Source: Planococcus plakortidis (GTDB lineage: Bacteria > Bacillota > Bacilli > Bacillales_A > Planococcaceae). From it: a stretch of 64,000 nucleotides of DNA. Location of the stretch: contig NZ_CP016539.2 in the NCBI RefSeq assembly GCF_001687605.2, positions 836,501 to 900,500 on the forward strand, in the 5' to 3' direction. Below, one piece after another: positions 26,016 through 34,877 of this stretch (the stretch's first letter is position 1; every line of letters starts with the position of its first letter). Made by a program: the position numbers and the translations under genes. A model generated the notes under the pieces. The model was not told the origin of the DNA. It saw nothing but the letters and a program-made list of their open reading frames with translations, and made no database searches.

Positions 26016-26054
26016 ACAAGTGATACGGGGGTAGCCCGTATCACTTGTTTTTTG
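26016..26054 (-). terminator. Palindromic terminator, copy 2
   Basis: A perfect 14-base stem around GGTAG, next to T6 on its plus-strand right side. It overlaps the stop codon (26041-26043) of the minus-strand STAS gene. Confidence 0.65.
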
Positions 26055-27063
26055 GATGGATGGAGCGGCCGCTGCGGCCAAGCGCATAATAGATGCCGTG
26101 CTGCAGGCTCTGTAAGGTTTCGAATTTCGACAGGTCCTGCATCGTACGGGTTATGATCATGGCGAGTTCCGGCGAGACGCCGACAAGAATTGTCTCAGTG
26201 CCGAGCAAGCGCGCCGCTGCTGCCAATTTATCGATCAATTGGACAGTATGCTCAGAGATCTCCCGGTTCAGTCCCGTCAAGTCGAGAAGCAGGAACTCTG
26301 CTTTATGCCTCGGCAACTCATTCAAGGTGTTATCGATCAAATCTTCTGCCCGGTCTTCGTCGTAGCTTCCGATCATCGGGACGACGATGATCCCTTCAAG
26401 CACCGGGATGACAGGAGAGGAGAGCTCGCGCACCAGTTTTTGGAGCTTTTTGGTCTTTTCATCCACCATTTCCTCGAGTTGTCGGATTTGCTTGTCCTGT
26501 TGCCGCCTTGAAAGTTCCCGGATGTTTTGCTGCACGGTGACTTCTGATGGATAATATTCGACGATGCTATAAGGGTGTTCTTCGTTTTGGTAGCGGATGG
26601 TCCGGTACCAGAAGTTTTGCCCGAATAAGCCGGTCAAGACGCCGGCGTAATGGGAGGGGACGAAAATGCCTTTCGTGCCTTTATGGTTTAATTGATTCAT
26701 TTTGAACTCCCAATCATCCTGTATGTGCATCGTGAATGTATACTGTTCAATATCCATCTCGACAATTTCGACTTTCCCCCAGCCCGCGGGTGCATATGTA
26801 TTGGAGATCCAATCGACGACATTGCTGGCATCGATATTCTTCAGTTCGCGGAACCCTTCCCCAACAACGATTCCTTGCCTGAACCCCGTAGTCTCCAGCA
26901 CGAGGTCGGTTGCCTCGGTGCCGGTGATTTCCCGGATTGTGTCGAAAAAGGTTTCCATGGCAGAAGTCCAGAAAAAGACGACATCGCCGCCATCGAAAAG
27001 CACTTCCCCCGTTTCCAGATCCCATTTCAGCTCGGCTGCGCCGACTGTGATTTCTTTTTTCAT
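26041..27063 (-). CDS. STAS-domain sensor protein, RsbR-like
   Basis: A 340-residue cytoplasmic protein in three parts. The first 180 residues or so form an alpha/beta sensor-like domain containing TYAPAGWGKVEIVE and resembling V4R/heme-NO-type sensors, an assignment made only on pattern. Residues of about 185-215 form a charged coiled coil. The last 115 are a STAS domain of the RsbR/RsbS kind, beginning PVIPVLEGIIVVPMIG, with the core LLLDLTGLN where a phosphorylatable Thr or Ser normally lies. RsbR-type proteins feed signals into stressosome control of sigma-B. The MEDS-domain gene 133 bases upstream may be a partner. Confidence 0.75.
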   Translation of the reverse strand: MKKEITVGAAELKWDLETGEVLFDGGDVVFFWTSAMETFFDTIREITGTEATDLVLETTGFRQGIVVGEGFRELKNIDASNVVDWISNTYAPAGWGKVEIVEMDIEQYTFTMHIQDDWEFKMNQLNHKGTKGIFVPSHYAGVLTGLFGQNFWYRTIRYQNEEHPYSIVEYYPSEVTVQQNIRELSRRQQDKQIRQLEEMVDEKTKKLQKLVRELSSPVIPVLEGIIVVPMIGSYDEDRAEDLIDNTLNELPRHKAEFLLLDLTGLNREISEHTVQLIDKLAAAARLLGTETILVGVSPELAMIITRTMQDLSKFETLQSLQHGIYYALGRSGRSIHPKNK

Positions 27064-27181
27064 CGCTGTATCCTCCGCTTCATTCTATCTCCGCTTCGCC
27101 GTTTGCCGGCTGTTACTCCAGTATTCCCTGGGTGAGGAGAAAATATGCATGGAATGAAAAGAGCTTTGCGGTGAAAAAGAA

Positions 27182-27213
27182 AAAAGCCCGGAATTCCTAA
27201 TTCCGGGCTTTTC
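27182..27213 (-). terminator. Terminator of the MEDS gene
   Basis: AAAAGCCCGGAATT and its complement across CCTA; the stop codon of the gene (27197) lies in the loop. Confidence 0.75.
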
Positions 27214-27778
27214 TCTCGTCAAGAAAAGATATTGCGGAAACGCTGGAATCTTCCATTAGGTAACCATGGCAAAGCATGAGCCGCTCGCGAAGGCTATCCG
27301 AGACGCGGGGCGCATCGTATGCACAAACGGATATGGATTTGCGCTGAGGCATGGATCGGTCGACTTCCGTTTCGTACTCGATGATCTTATGATCGATGTC
27401 TTGCTGGCTGGCCCATTCGATATGGCCCCAAGTCCGGCATTGACGGCCGTCTGCCGCGAAGGCGCCGAGGATGCTTTCGAAATACTCCAGGATGGCGTCG
27501 GGGTGGAAATTTCCTTTCCGCCAATAGAAATCGAAATTATTGACATAATGAATCAAGCCCAATTCTTCAGCACTCAATAACTGCTGGAGCTTTTTATGGA
27601 TCTGCGGATAGATCCGCGGGTTCTCGACAAAGAGCACGCGGTCGCCGTTGCGGATGCCGTTTAATATATAAGTTACGGCATTTTCAATATACAAATCGGC
27701 CTGTTCGCTTAAGTAAAGGATATGCGCATAGTCGAGGACGCGCAAAGACTCGGTAAAATCGCTCATTTTTTGGTTCAT
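27197..27778 (-). CDS. MEDS-domain sensory protein
   Basis: A 193-residue soluble protein matching the MEDS (DcmR-like) sensory domain. The opening HILYLSEQADLYIENAVTYI and GDRVLFVENP are typical, as is the central WGHIEW. MEDS proteins occur with anti-sigma and histidine-kinase circuits and are thought to sense small metabolites. The ATG at 27778 has GGAGGG 5 bases upstream. It lies upstream of the STAS gene on the same strand, but a terminator separates them, so they would be coexpressed only by readthrough or shared control. Confidence 0.78.
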   Translation of the reverse strand: MNQKMSDFTESLRVLDYAHILYLSEQADLYIENAVTYILNGIRNGDRVLFVENPRIYPQIHKKLQQLLSAEELGLIHYVNNFDFYWRKGNFHPDAILEYFESILGAFAADGRQCRTWGHIEWASQQDIDHKIIEYETEVDRSMPQRKSISVCAYDAPRVSDSLRERLMLCHGYLMEDSSVSAISFLDERKARN

Positions 27779-27828
27779 TTTTTCCCTCCGTGTAACGCAT
27801 TTTCCAACTAGTGATGAAATTCGTCTTC

Positions 27829-27856
27829 AGCTGGAAGTGAATAGCTGGAAGTGAAA
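27829..27856. repeat. Tandem 14-base repeat
   Basis: AGCTGGAAGTGAA is repeated head-to-tail with a period of 14 in the region upstream of the MEDS gene. It may be a regulator site pair or replication slippage. Confidence 0.5.
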
Positions 27857-27994
27857 AAAATGACAGCACTCGTGTATTTCCCATTAGTATATACTACATC
27901 ACGCCTTTCCGTCTGTTTTAAGGTTTTTGCGACATTTAATGTTTGATTGGCCGGCTTTTAAGGGAATCAATGCAGGCAAGGGAGGCGAAAAGCC

Positions 27995-28795
27995 ATGAGT
28001 ATTTTCAGCCAACAAGCATTGGCCGGCAAGCACATACTGGTCACGGGAGCGACTGGGGGCATCGGCTGGGAAACAGCCAAAACACTGGCGCAGATGGGCG
28101 CGACACTTACGGTTAGCGGCCGTGACCCGGATAAATTAACGCAATTGGCAAGCGAATTATCGCCGTTGATAGACACAAGCTCCTTGTACGTCCATGCAGC
28201 GGATTTAACGGATCCACAGGAACGGGAGCAACTGGTGGAAAGCGCGGAAGAGCGTCTCGGCTTTATCGGCGGATTGGTGAACTCTGCCGGCGCAGCTGGC
28301 GGAAAACAAGTGGAGGAACTGGACCAGGAATTTCTGGAGCGGTTGATGAACATCAATTACACCTCTACCTTTATGCTGACGCAGTTGGTGTACCGGCGCA
28401 TGATGGAAGAAGGCCGAGGGGACATCGTCAATCTCGCTTCTCTTTCGGGGCTTCGCGGCACGGCCGGAAACACGGCTTATGCGGCAAGCAAATTCGCGGT
28501 GGTCGGTTGGACGCAATCCATGGCCTTGGAGGCGATTGAGCATGGCATCCGCGTCAATGCAGTATGCCCGGGATATGTCGATACGGAAATGGCGAGGGCC
28601 AGCATCCAGAGAAAAGCGGAGCGCAAAGGGATTCCATTTGCGCAGGCGATGGAAGAAGCGGAGGCAGGGATCCCCTCGCACCGGCTGTCAACTCCTCAGG
28701 AAGTCGCCCGAACGATTGCATTCCTGCTAACAGATGCCGCACCGAATATCGTCGGGGAATCGGTGAAGATTTCCGGCGGCAGCGTCATGAGATGA
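27995..28795 (+). CDS. SDR family oxidoreductase
   Basis: A 266-residue classical SDR with VTGATGGIG, a VNSAG variant of the usual NNAG, a catalytic Ser in LASLSG, and YAASK. The Asn-to-Ser change in that structural motif is seen in some members. The C terminus reads KISGGS instead of IDGG. GGGAGG precedes the ATG. The substrate is unknown. Single-gene unit ended by a strong hairpin. Confidence 0.85.
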   Translation: MSIFSQQALAGKHILVTGATGGIGWETAKTLAQMGATLTVSGRDPDKLTQLASELSPLIDTSSLYVHAADLTDPQEREQLVESAEERLGFIGGLVNSAGAAGGKQVEELDQEFLERLMNINYTSTFMLTQLVYRRMMEEGRGDIVNLASLSGLRGTAGNTAYAASKFAVVGWTQSMALEAIEHGIRVNAVCPGYVDTEMARASIQRKAERKGIPFAQAMEEAEAGIPSHRLSTPQEVARTIAFLLTDAAPNIVGESVKISGGSVMR

Positions 28796-28832
28796 AAAAA
28801 GCTGGGCTCAGATTTCTGAGCCCAGCTTTTTC
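28795..28832. terminator. Bidirectional terminator
   Basis: AAAAAGCTGGGCTCAG pairs perfectly with its complement across ATTT, with A and T runs on both sides, between the SDR gene (+) and the LtaS-like gene (-). Confidence 0.9.
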
Positions 28833-30643
28833 ATTGTTCGATATAGTCCAGGGCATTGTCTTCGATCACGGTATCCGAAATACGCAATTGATCGAGCGCA
28901 TCGCCGATATAAGGCTCACAATCCGCGCTATCGATTTTTTCACCGCTTTCGATCGAATAGCATTCACCAGAACCGGGGGGGCGAGGTCAGGTCCGGCTTG
29001 AAGTACACATCGCCTTTCCGGAACGAGCCGTCGCGGAAAACGACGGGCTTTTCGGTGCCCGACAGCAATGAAGTGCCGAGCATGAAGCCTTGGTCGATAC
29101 CCGCAAGTTCCAGGATCGTCGGTGCCAAGTCAATCTGCCCGCCAACGGTCTCGATTGTTTTACCTTCTGATAAGTTCGGTGGCTTGATCCATAGCGGTAC
29201 CGTCCGGAACAATTCGAATTGCTCTGTCGTTCCATCGGCATCGAGCTTGCTTGCCATCTCACGGCCTTTTTCGGTCAATCCGCTGTCGTGGTCACCATAG
29301 AAAATGACCAGTGAATCGTCCCACATATCTCGCTGTTTCAATTCATCGACGAGTACTTCGACCGCCCCGTCAACATAATGGATGGTATGGTAATAATTCC
29401 GCAGTAGTTCATCTTCATAGCCCGGCAGCGCCAACTCTTTTTTATCTTCAGGAATCGTAAAGGGAATATGGCTGCTCAAGGCGATCATGAAGGCATAATA
29501 CGGTTCCTGCAGCTTTTGGATGTGATCGACCGAAGTCCTGAAGAAATCTTCGTCATTGATCGCCATGCCGATTTTTTCCGTATCGGGGTAGTCCTTTTCG
29601 CTGAAAAAGCGGGAAAAGCCGATGTTTTCATAGACCGTATTGCGGTTCCAAAAACTTGCTTCATAGGCGTGCATGGCGGCTGTATCGTAGCCGCCTGTGC
29701 GCAGGGCTTCCGGAAGCGGCGCGAATGTGCTGTCCGGAAAGCGGGTGTAGACAGATCCTGTGCGCAGCGGATGCAACGAAGTATTGATGGAAAATTCTGC
29801 ATCCGATGTGCGCCCTTCATGGGTTTGATGGTGGAAGGAAGAGAAGTAAAGCATTTCCTCTTCAAGCCTATTCAAGTAAGGCGTCACTTCTTCTCCGCCG
29901 ATTTCCTGGCCGATGACGGAGTTCTGCAGTGATTCCAATTGCACGAGGATGATGTTCGGCTGCTCGCCGCTGTTTTTCGTGCGAAGGTCTGCGGCCGCTT
30001 CCTGGAGAAGGGCTTTATCCTGATCGGATGGCTCGGGTTCGCGGAAAATGGAAACGATACCTTTTCCGAAATCATAGCCATGGTAGCCCCAAAATCCAAG
30101 CTCATAGTATTCGCGCATATTGCTCGCAGCGTCCCCGGTAAGCCAGCGTTCGCCTTTTGCGATGCTCGCAAGGAGCGGGGCGAAAAATACCAACAACCCA
30201 AGCGCGGCCAGTACCGCCGCCAATTTGCGGTTTATTTGCGGCCGTTCTGCTACGCGTTTTTTAAGGGCGAAAATGAAGGCAAGATACAAAAGGAAGTCAG
30301 CGAAAAAGAAAAAGTCCGTCCAGCGGATCAAGCTTAAAAACCCGCCGCCGACATCGTTCATTTGCGTCATCGAGGGAATCAATTGGACGGATAATAAATC
30401 ACCGAAATAACGGTAATACCATACATCCGAAATCAACAGGACGCTATGGAGCGCCAAGAGCGATAGCAAAATCCAGCGGCGTTTGCGGGAATCGATCAGC
30501 AAAGTCCAGCTTGAGAGGATCAATGCGCTCGAGAAGCTGATCAGGAAAAATCCGAGACTGAACGGGGTATCGGTATACAGGCTGAAGAGGAATAATTTAA
30601 ATGCGGAAAAGGCCAAATAGACCCAGTAATCGATTATTTTCAT
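28831..30643 (-). pseudogene. LtaS-family phosphoglycerol transferase, frameshifted near 3' end
   Basis: An LTA synthase-like enzyme of about 604 residues when repaired. Five N-terminal transmembrane segments precede a large extracellular sulfatase-type domain, which would move glycerol phosphate from phosphatidylglycerol. The metal Glu is in QLESLQ (E237), the catalytic Thr in EGRTSDAE (T279), and FYGDHDSG supplies the Asp-His pair (D451, H452). The frame is lost in a run of seven G residues (28975-28981, plus strand) and stops at 28964. With six, it continues as SGECYSIESGEKIDSADC to the stop at 28831. All catalytic residues precede the break, so 559 residues may still work. Start ATG 30643 after AAAAGGAG. 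Confidence 0.85.
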
Positions 30644-30726
30644 GGAAGTTCTCCTTTTCTGGCGGTAAGGGCCTTTCCTATTCACTACCTGTAAAAAGCC
30701 TTCCGGAAACATCGGCGGAAAAAAAG

Positions 30727-30772
30727 AGGCTGTCCCAACAGCCCGTTTCTGGGGATTGTTGGGACAGCCTGT
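30727..30772 (-). terminator. Terminator of glutamate dehydrogenase gene
   Basis: A perfect 14-base stem AGGCTGTCCCAACA with its complement; the minus-strand transcript ends in a T run. Confidence 0.85.
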
Positions 30773-30776
30773 CCTT

Positions 30777-32102
30777 TTAGATCCAGCCGCGTGCTTCCAT
30801 CGCCTGGGCGATTCGTTCAACAGCGACCAAATAAGCGGCTTCGCGCATCGTGCAGCCTTTTTGTTCTTTCATCTCGTAGACATCATCGAAAGCGTCGGTC
30901 ATTTCGGTGTGGAGCCGCTCGTTCACTTCCTGTTCGGTCCAGCGCAGATGGGTCGTATTCTGTACCCATTCGAAATAGGATACCGTGACGCCGCCCGCAT
31001 TGCATAGAATATCCGGAATGACGGTGACGCCGTTCTTTTCCATCGCGGCGTTGCCATCCGGCGTGGTTGGGCCATTCGCCGCCTCTGCCACGATCTTGGC
31101 GCGGATGGTCGGGCCGGTGGCTGAAGTGATCTGGTTTTCGAGCGCGGCAGGCACGACGATGTCCACATCGGCAGCGAATAGCTCTTCATTGCTGAGTGAT
31201 TCGAAGCCGTTATATCCGGCAACCGTGCCGGTCGTTTGGGCATAGCCGATCAATTCTTCGATCGGCAGCCCGTCTTTATGGTAAACGCCACCGCCCGCGT
31301 CGACGATGCCGAGCACTTTCACGCCGCGCTCATGCAATAGTTTGGCAGTGATCGATCCGACATTCCCGAAGCCTTGCACGACTGCGGTCATGCCTTCAAG
31401 TTCGAGCCCCAATTTCTTGGCAGCATCTTCGATGGTGAAGACGACGCCGCGGCCGGTCGCTTCCACGCGGCCTTCCGATCCTCCGAGGATCAACGGCTTG
31501 CCGGTAATCGTGCCGGGCACGTTTTTCCCTTTCAGGCGGGAGAATTCATCGATCATCCACCCCATGATCTGCGGTGTCGTATTGACGTCCGGCGCCGGGA
31601 TATCTTTTTCAGGCCCCATGATCGGTTCGAGTTCGCGGATGAAGCCACGGGATAATTCCTCGAGTTCCCGTTCGGATAGTTCTTTCGGATTGACGATGAT
31701 TCCGCCTTTGCCGCCGCCGTAAGGGATTCCGAGAATGGCCGCTTTCATCGACATCCAAATCGACAAAGCCGCCACTTCGTCTTCCGTCACGCCAGGGTGA
31801 AACCGGACGCCGCCTTTTGTCGGGCCGAGCACGTCCAGATGCTGCGAGCGATAGCCCTCGAATTCGCGATAGGTCCCGTCATCCATGCGCACCGGAATCG
31901 ACACTTTCAAGATGCGCTTCGGTTTTTTCAGGATTTCGTATACTCCTTGCGGCAATTCGAGTTCCTGCGTCGCCACTTCAAGCATGCGCTGGACGATTTC
32001 AAGCGGGTTCGAAAGTTCGACCCCGTTCTTCACTTCTTTCGCAGGCATCTCCTGCTTCAAATCTTCTGCTACTTCTTCCTGGCGATGTTCCTGCTGTGTC
32101 AT
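30777..32102 (-). CDS. gudB: NAD-type glutamate dehydrogenase
   Basis: A 441-residue Glu/Leu/Phe/Val dehydrogenase of the Bacillus GudB/RocG type, interconverting glutamate and 2-oxoglutarate plus ammonia. GPTKGGVRFHPG and PYGGGKGG (catalytic Lys near residue 132) form the active site, PAPDVNT follows, and VVQGFGNVG is the nucleotide-binding loop. The first 25 residues are an extra charged extension compared with RocG. The ATG at 32102 has AAGGAGGAG upstream. It is a single-gene unit. Whether it works mainly in catabolism, as in B. subtilis, is inferred from the family. Confidence 0.93.
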   Translation of the reverse strand: MTQQEHRQEEVAEDLKQEMPAKEVKNGVELSNPLEIVQRMLEVATQELELPQGVYEILKKPKRILKVSIPVRMDDGTYREFEGYRSQHLDVLGPTKGGVRFHPGVTEDEVAALSIWMSMKAAILGIPYGGGKGGIIVNPKELSERELEELSRGFIRELEPIMGPEKDIPAPDVNTTPQIMGWMIDEFSRLKGKNVPGTITGKPLILGGSEGRVEATGRGVVFTIEDAAKKLGLELEGMTAVVQGFGNVGSITAKLLHERGVKVLGIVDAGGGVYHKDGLPIEELIGYAQTTGTVAGYNGFESLSNEELFAADVDIVVPAALENQITSATGPTIRAKIVAEAANGPTTPDGNAAMEKNGVTVIPDILCNAGGVTVSYFEWVQNTTHLRWTEQEVNERLHTEMTDAFDDVYEMKEQKGCTMREAAYLVAVERIAQAMEARGWI

Positions 32103-32192
32103 CCTATTCTCCTCCTTGGCTGTTTTCCTTCTATACTCTATATCTTCCTATTCAACATGGCGCTTAAACATCCAGAAGGGGAGGAGGGGGAA

Positions 32193-33050
32193 TCAATCGA
32201 GTTCTGTGCCGTATAAAAACCAAGGAGACGGCAAATCAAACGGATGCCCGTCCGGCAATTTGCTGGCTTGTGCACGCGTCAAGTCGATCCATACAAAAGC
32301 GCCTTCCCTGGAATCATGGCGGATCTTTTCAAACGGTGCGCGCAAGGTTTCCCATAGGCCTGGCTGGTCGAATAAATCTTCCCATGGGTAGATGGTGTGG
32401 AGATAATCGTATTTCTTTACATCGTGCTTAGTGATGACGATCCGGTCGCGTGCCGGGTTTTCATGAAAATCCCATTGTGCAAGTGCCTCGCCGGAAAACA
32501 GGTCAGGGGTTGCGGGAAATGGATAATAGCATTCCAGCGGGAAGACCCGCCCTGAGCGGATATAAACTGCCTCGAGCCAGCGCATCTTTTCATCATGGCT
32601 GTCTATTTTTCGCCAAGGCGCAGCGCCGGTTTCGAAAATCTCCACGGTTCCGGTGATGGCGGAAAATAATTCAGCTTGGCGGGATAGGCCGATTTTTTCC
32701 AACACGCGCTGTGCCGGCAAATTGAACTCTTGTGTGTTCGCGCCGACAAAGCGGATACCGGGATGTTCCAATGCCGCATCACGGACATGGGCCATCAGGC
32801 GCGAAGATAAGCTTTGGCCGCGAAAGCGCACGTCGCTCCGCATACGCCCGAGCATGGCGTAGCTGCCGGCAAAAATGGTGTAACCTCCGATGCTTGCGAG
32901 CTGTCCGTCCTGGAACAAACCGAATATGCGGTTAGGCCCTGTCGAAATCCGGTCGAATACACGGATGACATAATCATCGTCGATGCCGGTGTCCATATCC
33001 TGTAAAGCCTGAAAGTCGTCACCGGTCAATTGGCGGATCGTTTCGTTCAT
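32193..33050 (-). CDS. GNAT family N-acetyltransferase
   Basis: A 285-residue protein. The first 130 residues or so carry a GNAT fold with the acetyl-CoA loop near VRFRGQSLSSRL (the R/Q-x-x-G-x-G/A region, slightly altered) and PAQRVLEKIG. The remaining 150 residues contain no motif I recognise and may be a substrate-binding extension. The substrate is unknown. The ATG follows a GGAGTGA-type site. It is followed closely by the glutamate dehydrogenase gene, with a 90-base gap. Confidence 0.75.
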   Translation of the reverse strand: MNETIRQLTGDDFQALQDMDTGIDDDYVIRVFDRISTGPNRIFGLFQDGQLASIGGYTIFAGSYAMLGRMRSDVRFRGQSLSSRLMAHVRDAALEHPGIRFVGANTQEFNLPAQRVLEKIGLSRQAELFSAITGTVEIFETGAAPWRKIDSHDEKMRWLEAVYIRSGRVFPLECYYPFPATPDLFSGEALAQWDFHENPARDRIVITKHDVKKYDYLHTIYPWEDLFDQPGLWETLRAPFEKIRHDSREGAFVWIDLTRAQASKLPDGHPFDLPSPWFLYGTELD

Positions 33051-33299
33051 CTATCGTCACTCCTTAAGGGTCATGGTTGCATCATAATTTTAGAGGATTC
33101 AAGGGCCCAGCACAAAGCGTGAACTGCCAGGAACGGGAATTTTTTTAAAGCTGGCGCTTGCTAGGCTCTGTGAGCGGCATTTTCTGGGTATGAAGATGAG
33201 CAGGGGAAAGGGCACGGGGCGGCGAACTAAATTGGAAGAGCGATTATTTCCCGTAAAGCAAGAGATTGAAGGTTCCGGGATCGATAAGGAGGGAAGGCA

Positions 33300-33722
33300 G
33301 TGGAAAACTGGAAAGCGGTGGAGTTGGTCAAGGATCTATTGTTTGGCCTGGGGCTTTATGCATTGATTACGGTCGCCGGTCTATTGGTATCGATGGCGGT
33401 TTCCGGAAACTCCGATATGTTGTTATTGAACGATGAAGTGCGCGGTGAAATGGCGATGCAAACCCTATTGTGGATGATCGTCCCTGCTTTTTTGCTGTCA
33501 TTGGGCCTGTCCTGGCTGAGAAGGATCCGGATGAAGAATGCGGCACTTCGCATCAGCATTGTCTGGGCGGTCCTTATGTTGTTCTTGTATTCGGTAGCTG
33601 CATTATGGAGCGGAATTTTCACTGTGCTCATCGCTTCCGTATCCTTTTATCTGTTTTTGGCTGCCGTATTCCTTGGGCCGATCGTGTACGCGTTCATGAA
33701 AAAATTGCCTGCCTGGAAATAG
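33300..33722 (+). CDS. Four-span membrane protein, unrecognised
   Basis: A 140-residue protein with four hydrophobic segments, starting at GTG with GGAGGGAAGG just upstream. A short positively charged loop (LRRIRMKNAALR) sits between spans 2 and 3, so that loop is probably cytoplasmic. I recognise no family. It is 71 bases before a VOC-family gene on the same strand and could be cotranscribed. Confidence 0.6.
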   Translation: MENWKAVELVKDLLFGLGLYALITVAGLLVSMAVSGNSDMLLLNDEVRGEMAMQTLLWMIVPAFLLSLGLSWLRRIRMKNAALRISIVWAVLMLFLYSVAALWSGIFTVLIASVSFYLFLAAVFLGPIVYAFMKKLPAWK

Positions 33723-33793
33723 GTGCGGGAGTTTAATGCCGAAAATGGAAGGGAAAAGAGGACAACACGGAAAGTTCAAGAGGGGGCGAAGAG

Positions 33794-34234
33794 GTGGCGA
33801 TCCATCCGCAAATCATTTTCAATGGAAATTGCAAAGAAGTGCTGGCTTACTATGAAGGGGTATTCGGGATAACCGATGTGTCCGTCATTCATTACGGGGA
33901 TAATCCGGGGTCGAAACTGGATGAGGACCTGAAGGAATTGATCCTGGAGGCGGCACTCCCGCTTTACGGCAATTATTTGCTGTTATCGGATGCGATGCCT
34001 GGGAAGCCTGCTACATTTGGCAGTAATTTTCACGTGTCAGTCCGTTCCGAAGAACTGGGGGAAATGAAAGCTGATTTCAATAAATTGGCGGAAAGCGGGA
34101 AAGTGATTTTTGAATTCGAGGAAAGTTATTGGAGCGAAGCATACGGGGTTGTACAGGATAAGTTCGGCGTCCAATGGCAATTCGATTACCGTAAATCCGA
34201 AGCCGGAAGCGCGAAGGAAAACCCAGGAGAATAA
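33794..34234 (+). CDS. VOC/PhnB-like glyoxalase-fold protein
   Basis: A 146-residue protein of the vicinal oxygen chelate superfamily, PhnB/3-demethylubiquinone methyltransferase-like branch. FNGNCKEVLAYYEGVFG is the typical opening, LLLSDAMPG the middle and DKFGVQWQFDY the closing strand. Members bind a metal in a beta-barrel pocket, but many have no known reaction. It starts at GTG with AGGGGGCG upstream. Strong terminator after the stop. Confidence 0.82.
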   Translation: MAIHPQIIFNGNCKEVLAYYEGVFGITDVSVIHYGDNPGSKLDEDLKELILEAALPLYGNYLLLSDAMPGKPATFGSNFHVSVRSEELGEMKADFNKLAESGKVIFEFEESYWSEAYGVVQDKFGVQWQFDYRKSEAGSAKENPGE

Positions 34235-34237
34235 AGG

Positions 34238-34268
34238 AAAACCCTTCGCTGAGGCGAAGGGTTTTCTT
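34238..34268. terminator. Bidirectional terminator
   Basis: AAAACCCTTCGC with a TGAG loop and perfect complement, between the VOC gene and the small membrane gene at 34282. Confidence 0.85.
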
Positions 34269-34281
34269 TGTGTAGATGGGT

Positions 34282-34449
34282 TCATGCCCGTATCATGGCA
34301 GCGAGCACATCGTAAATGAGGCCTGCAGGAAGCAGCTCTCCTAAGGAGGCGAATCCTCCAATGAAACGGTTGTAGAGGGTGATGGCAAAATAGAAGCCGA
34401 TGAACAACAGCGCCGACACAATCAGTAAAATCACAAATGTTCTCGTCAT
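34282..34449 (-). CDS. Small membrane protein, 55 aa
   Basis: Opens at ATG 34449 with GGAGG 8 bases upstream. A hydrophobic segment covers roughly residues 5-30, and a second weaker one closes the protein. The family is not recognised. An even smaller membrane gene (34512-34598) lies just upstream on the same strand. Confidence 0.55.
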   Translation of the reverse strand: MTRTFVILLIVSALLFIGFYFAITLYNRFIGGFASLGELLPAGLIYDVLAAMIRA

Positions 34450-34511
34450 CGGGAGTTCCTCCATTTCCATTGTTGCAAAGCTTTCTCAGGAATCGACCGG
34501 CAAACTGCCCA

Positions 34512-34598
34512 CTAGAAAAACAATAAATTCAGCAAAATGGTCAACACGATCGACAGGATAATTGAAATCAGTATGCTTCCCATACAGGAAACGCGCAT
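34512..34598 (-). CDS. Small single-span membrane protein, 28 aa
   Basis: A 28-residue frame with AAAGGTGG 7 bases before its ATG. After a short N terminus it is one uninterrupted hydrophobic span. It lies 62 bases upstream of the 55-residue membrane gene, and the two may be cotranscribed. A GGGTAAACT motif is found at 34683-34691 (minus strand). Real expression cannot be judged from sequence alone. Confidence 0.4.
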   Translation of the reverse strand: MRVSCMGSILISIILSIVLTILLNLLFF

Positions 34599-34877
34599 GA
34601 AAAGACCACCTTTCTATAACGCGATGGAAAACGGAGTGGCTAATAAAAAATGTGCCTGAACAAACTGGTGAGGCTTGCAGATAGTTTACCCGAAAAACGG
34701 GGAAGGCTAACCTCTTGAAGCACGTCCATAACAGGCCTTTTCCCTTCTTCATTCAAACCGAAGGATGCCATCGTTTTGTCGAATATTGTCATAATTTCTT
34801 GCTTTCTTAAAAAAACGGATGCTATTTTTAAGGTTTTTTGTTACAATCGTGTTACGAATAGATGTCCGGAGGGTAAC

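Noticed and set aside
33190-33345. Small frame before the membrane gene at 33300
   Set aside because: No ribosome site, and it overlaps the start of the better supported GTG-initiated gene.
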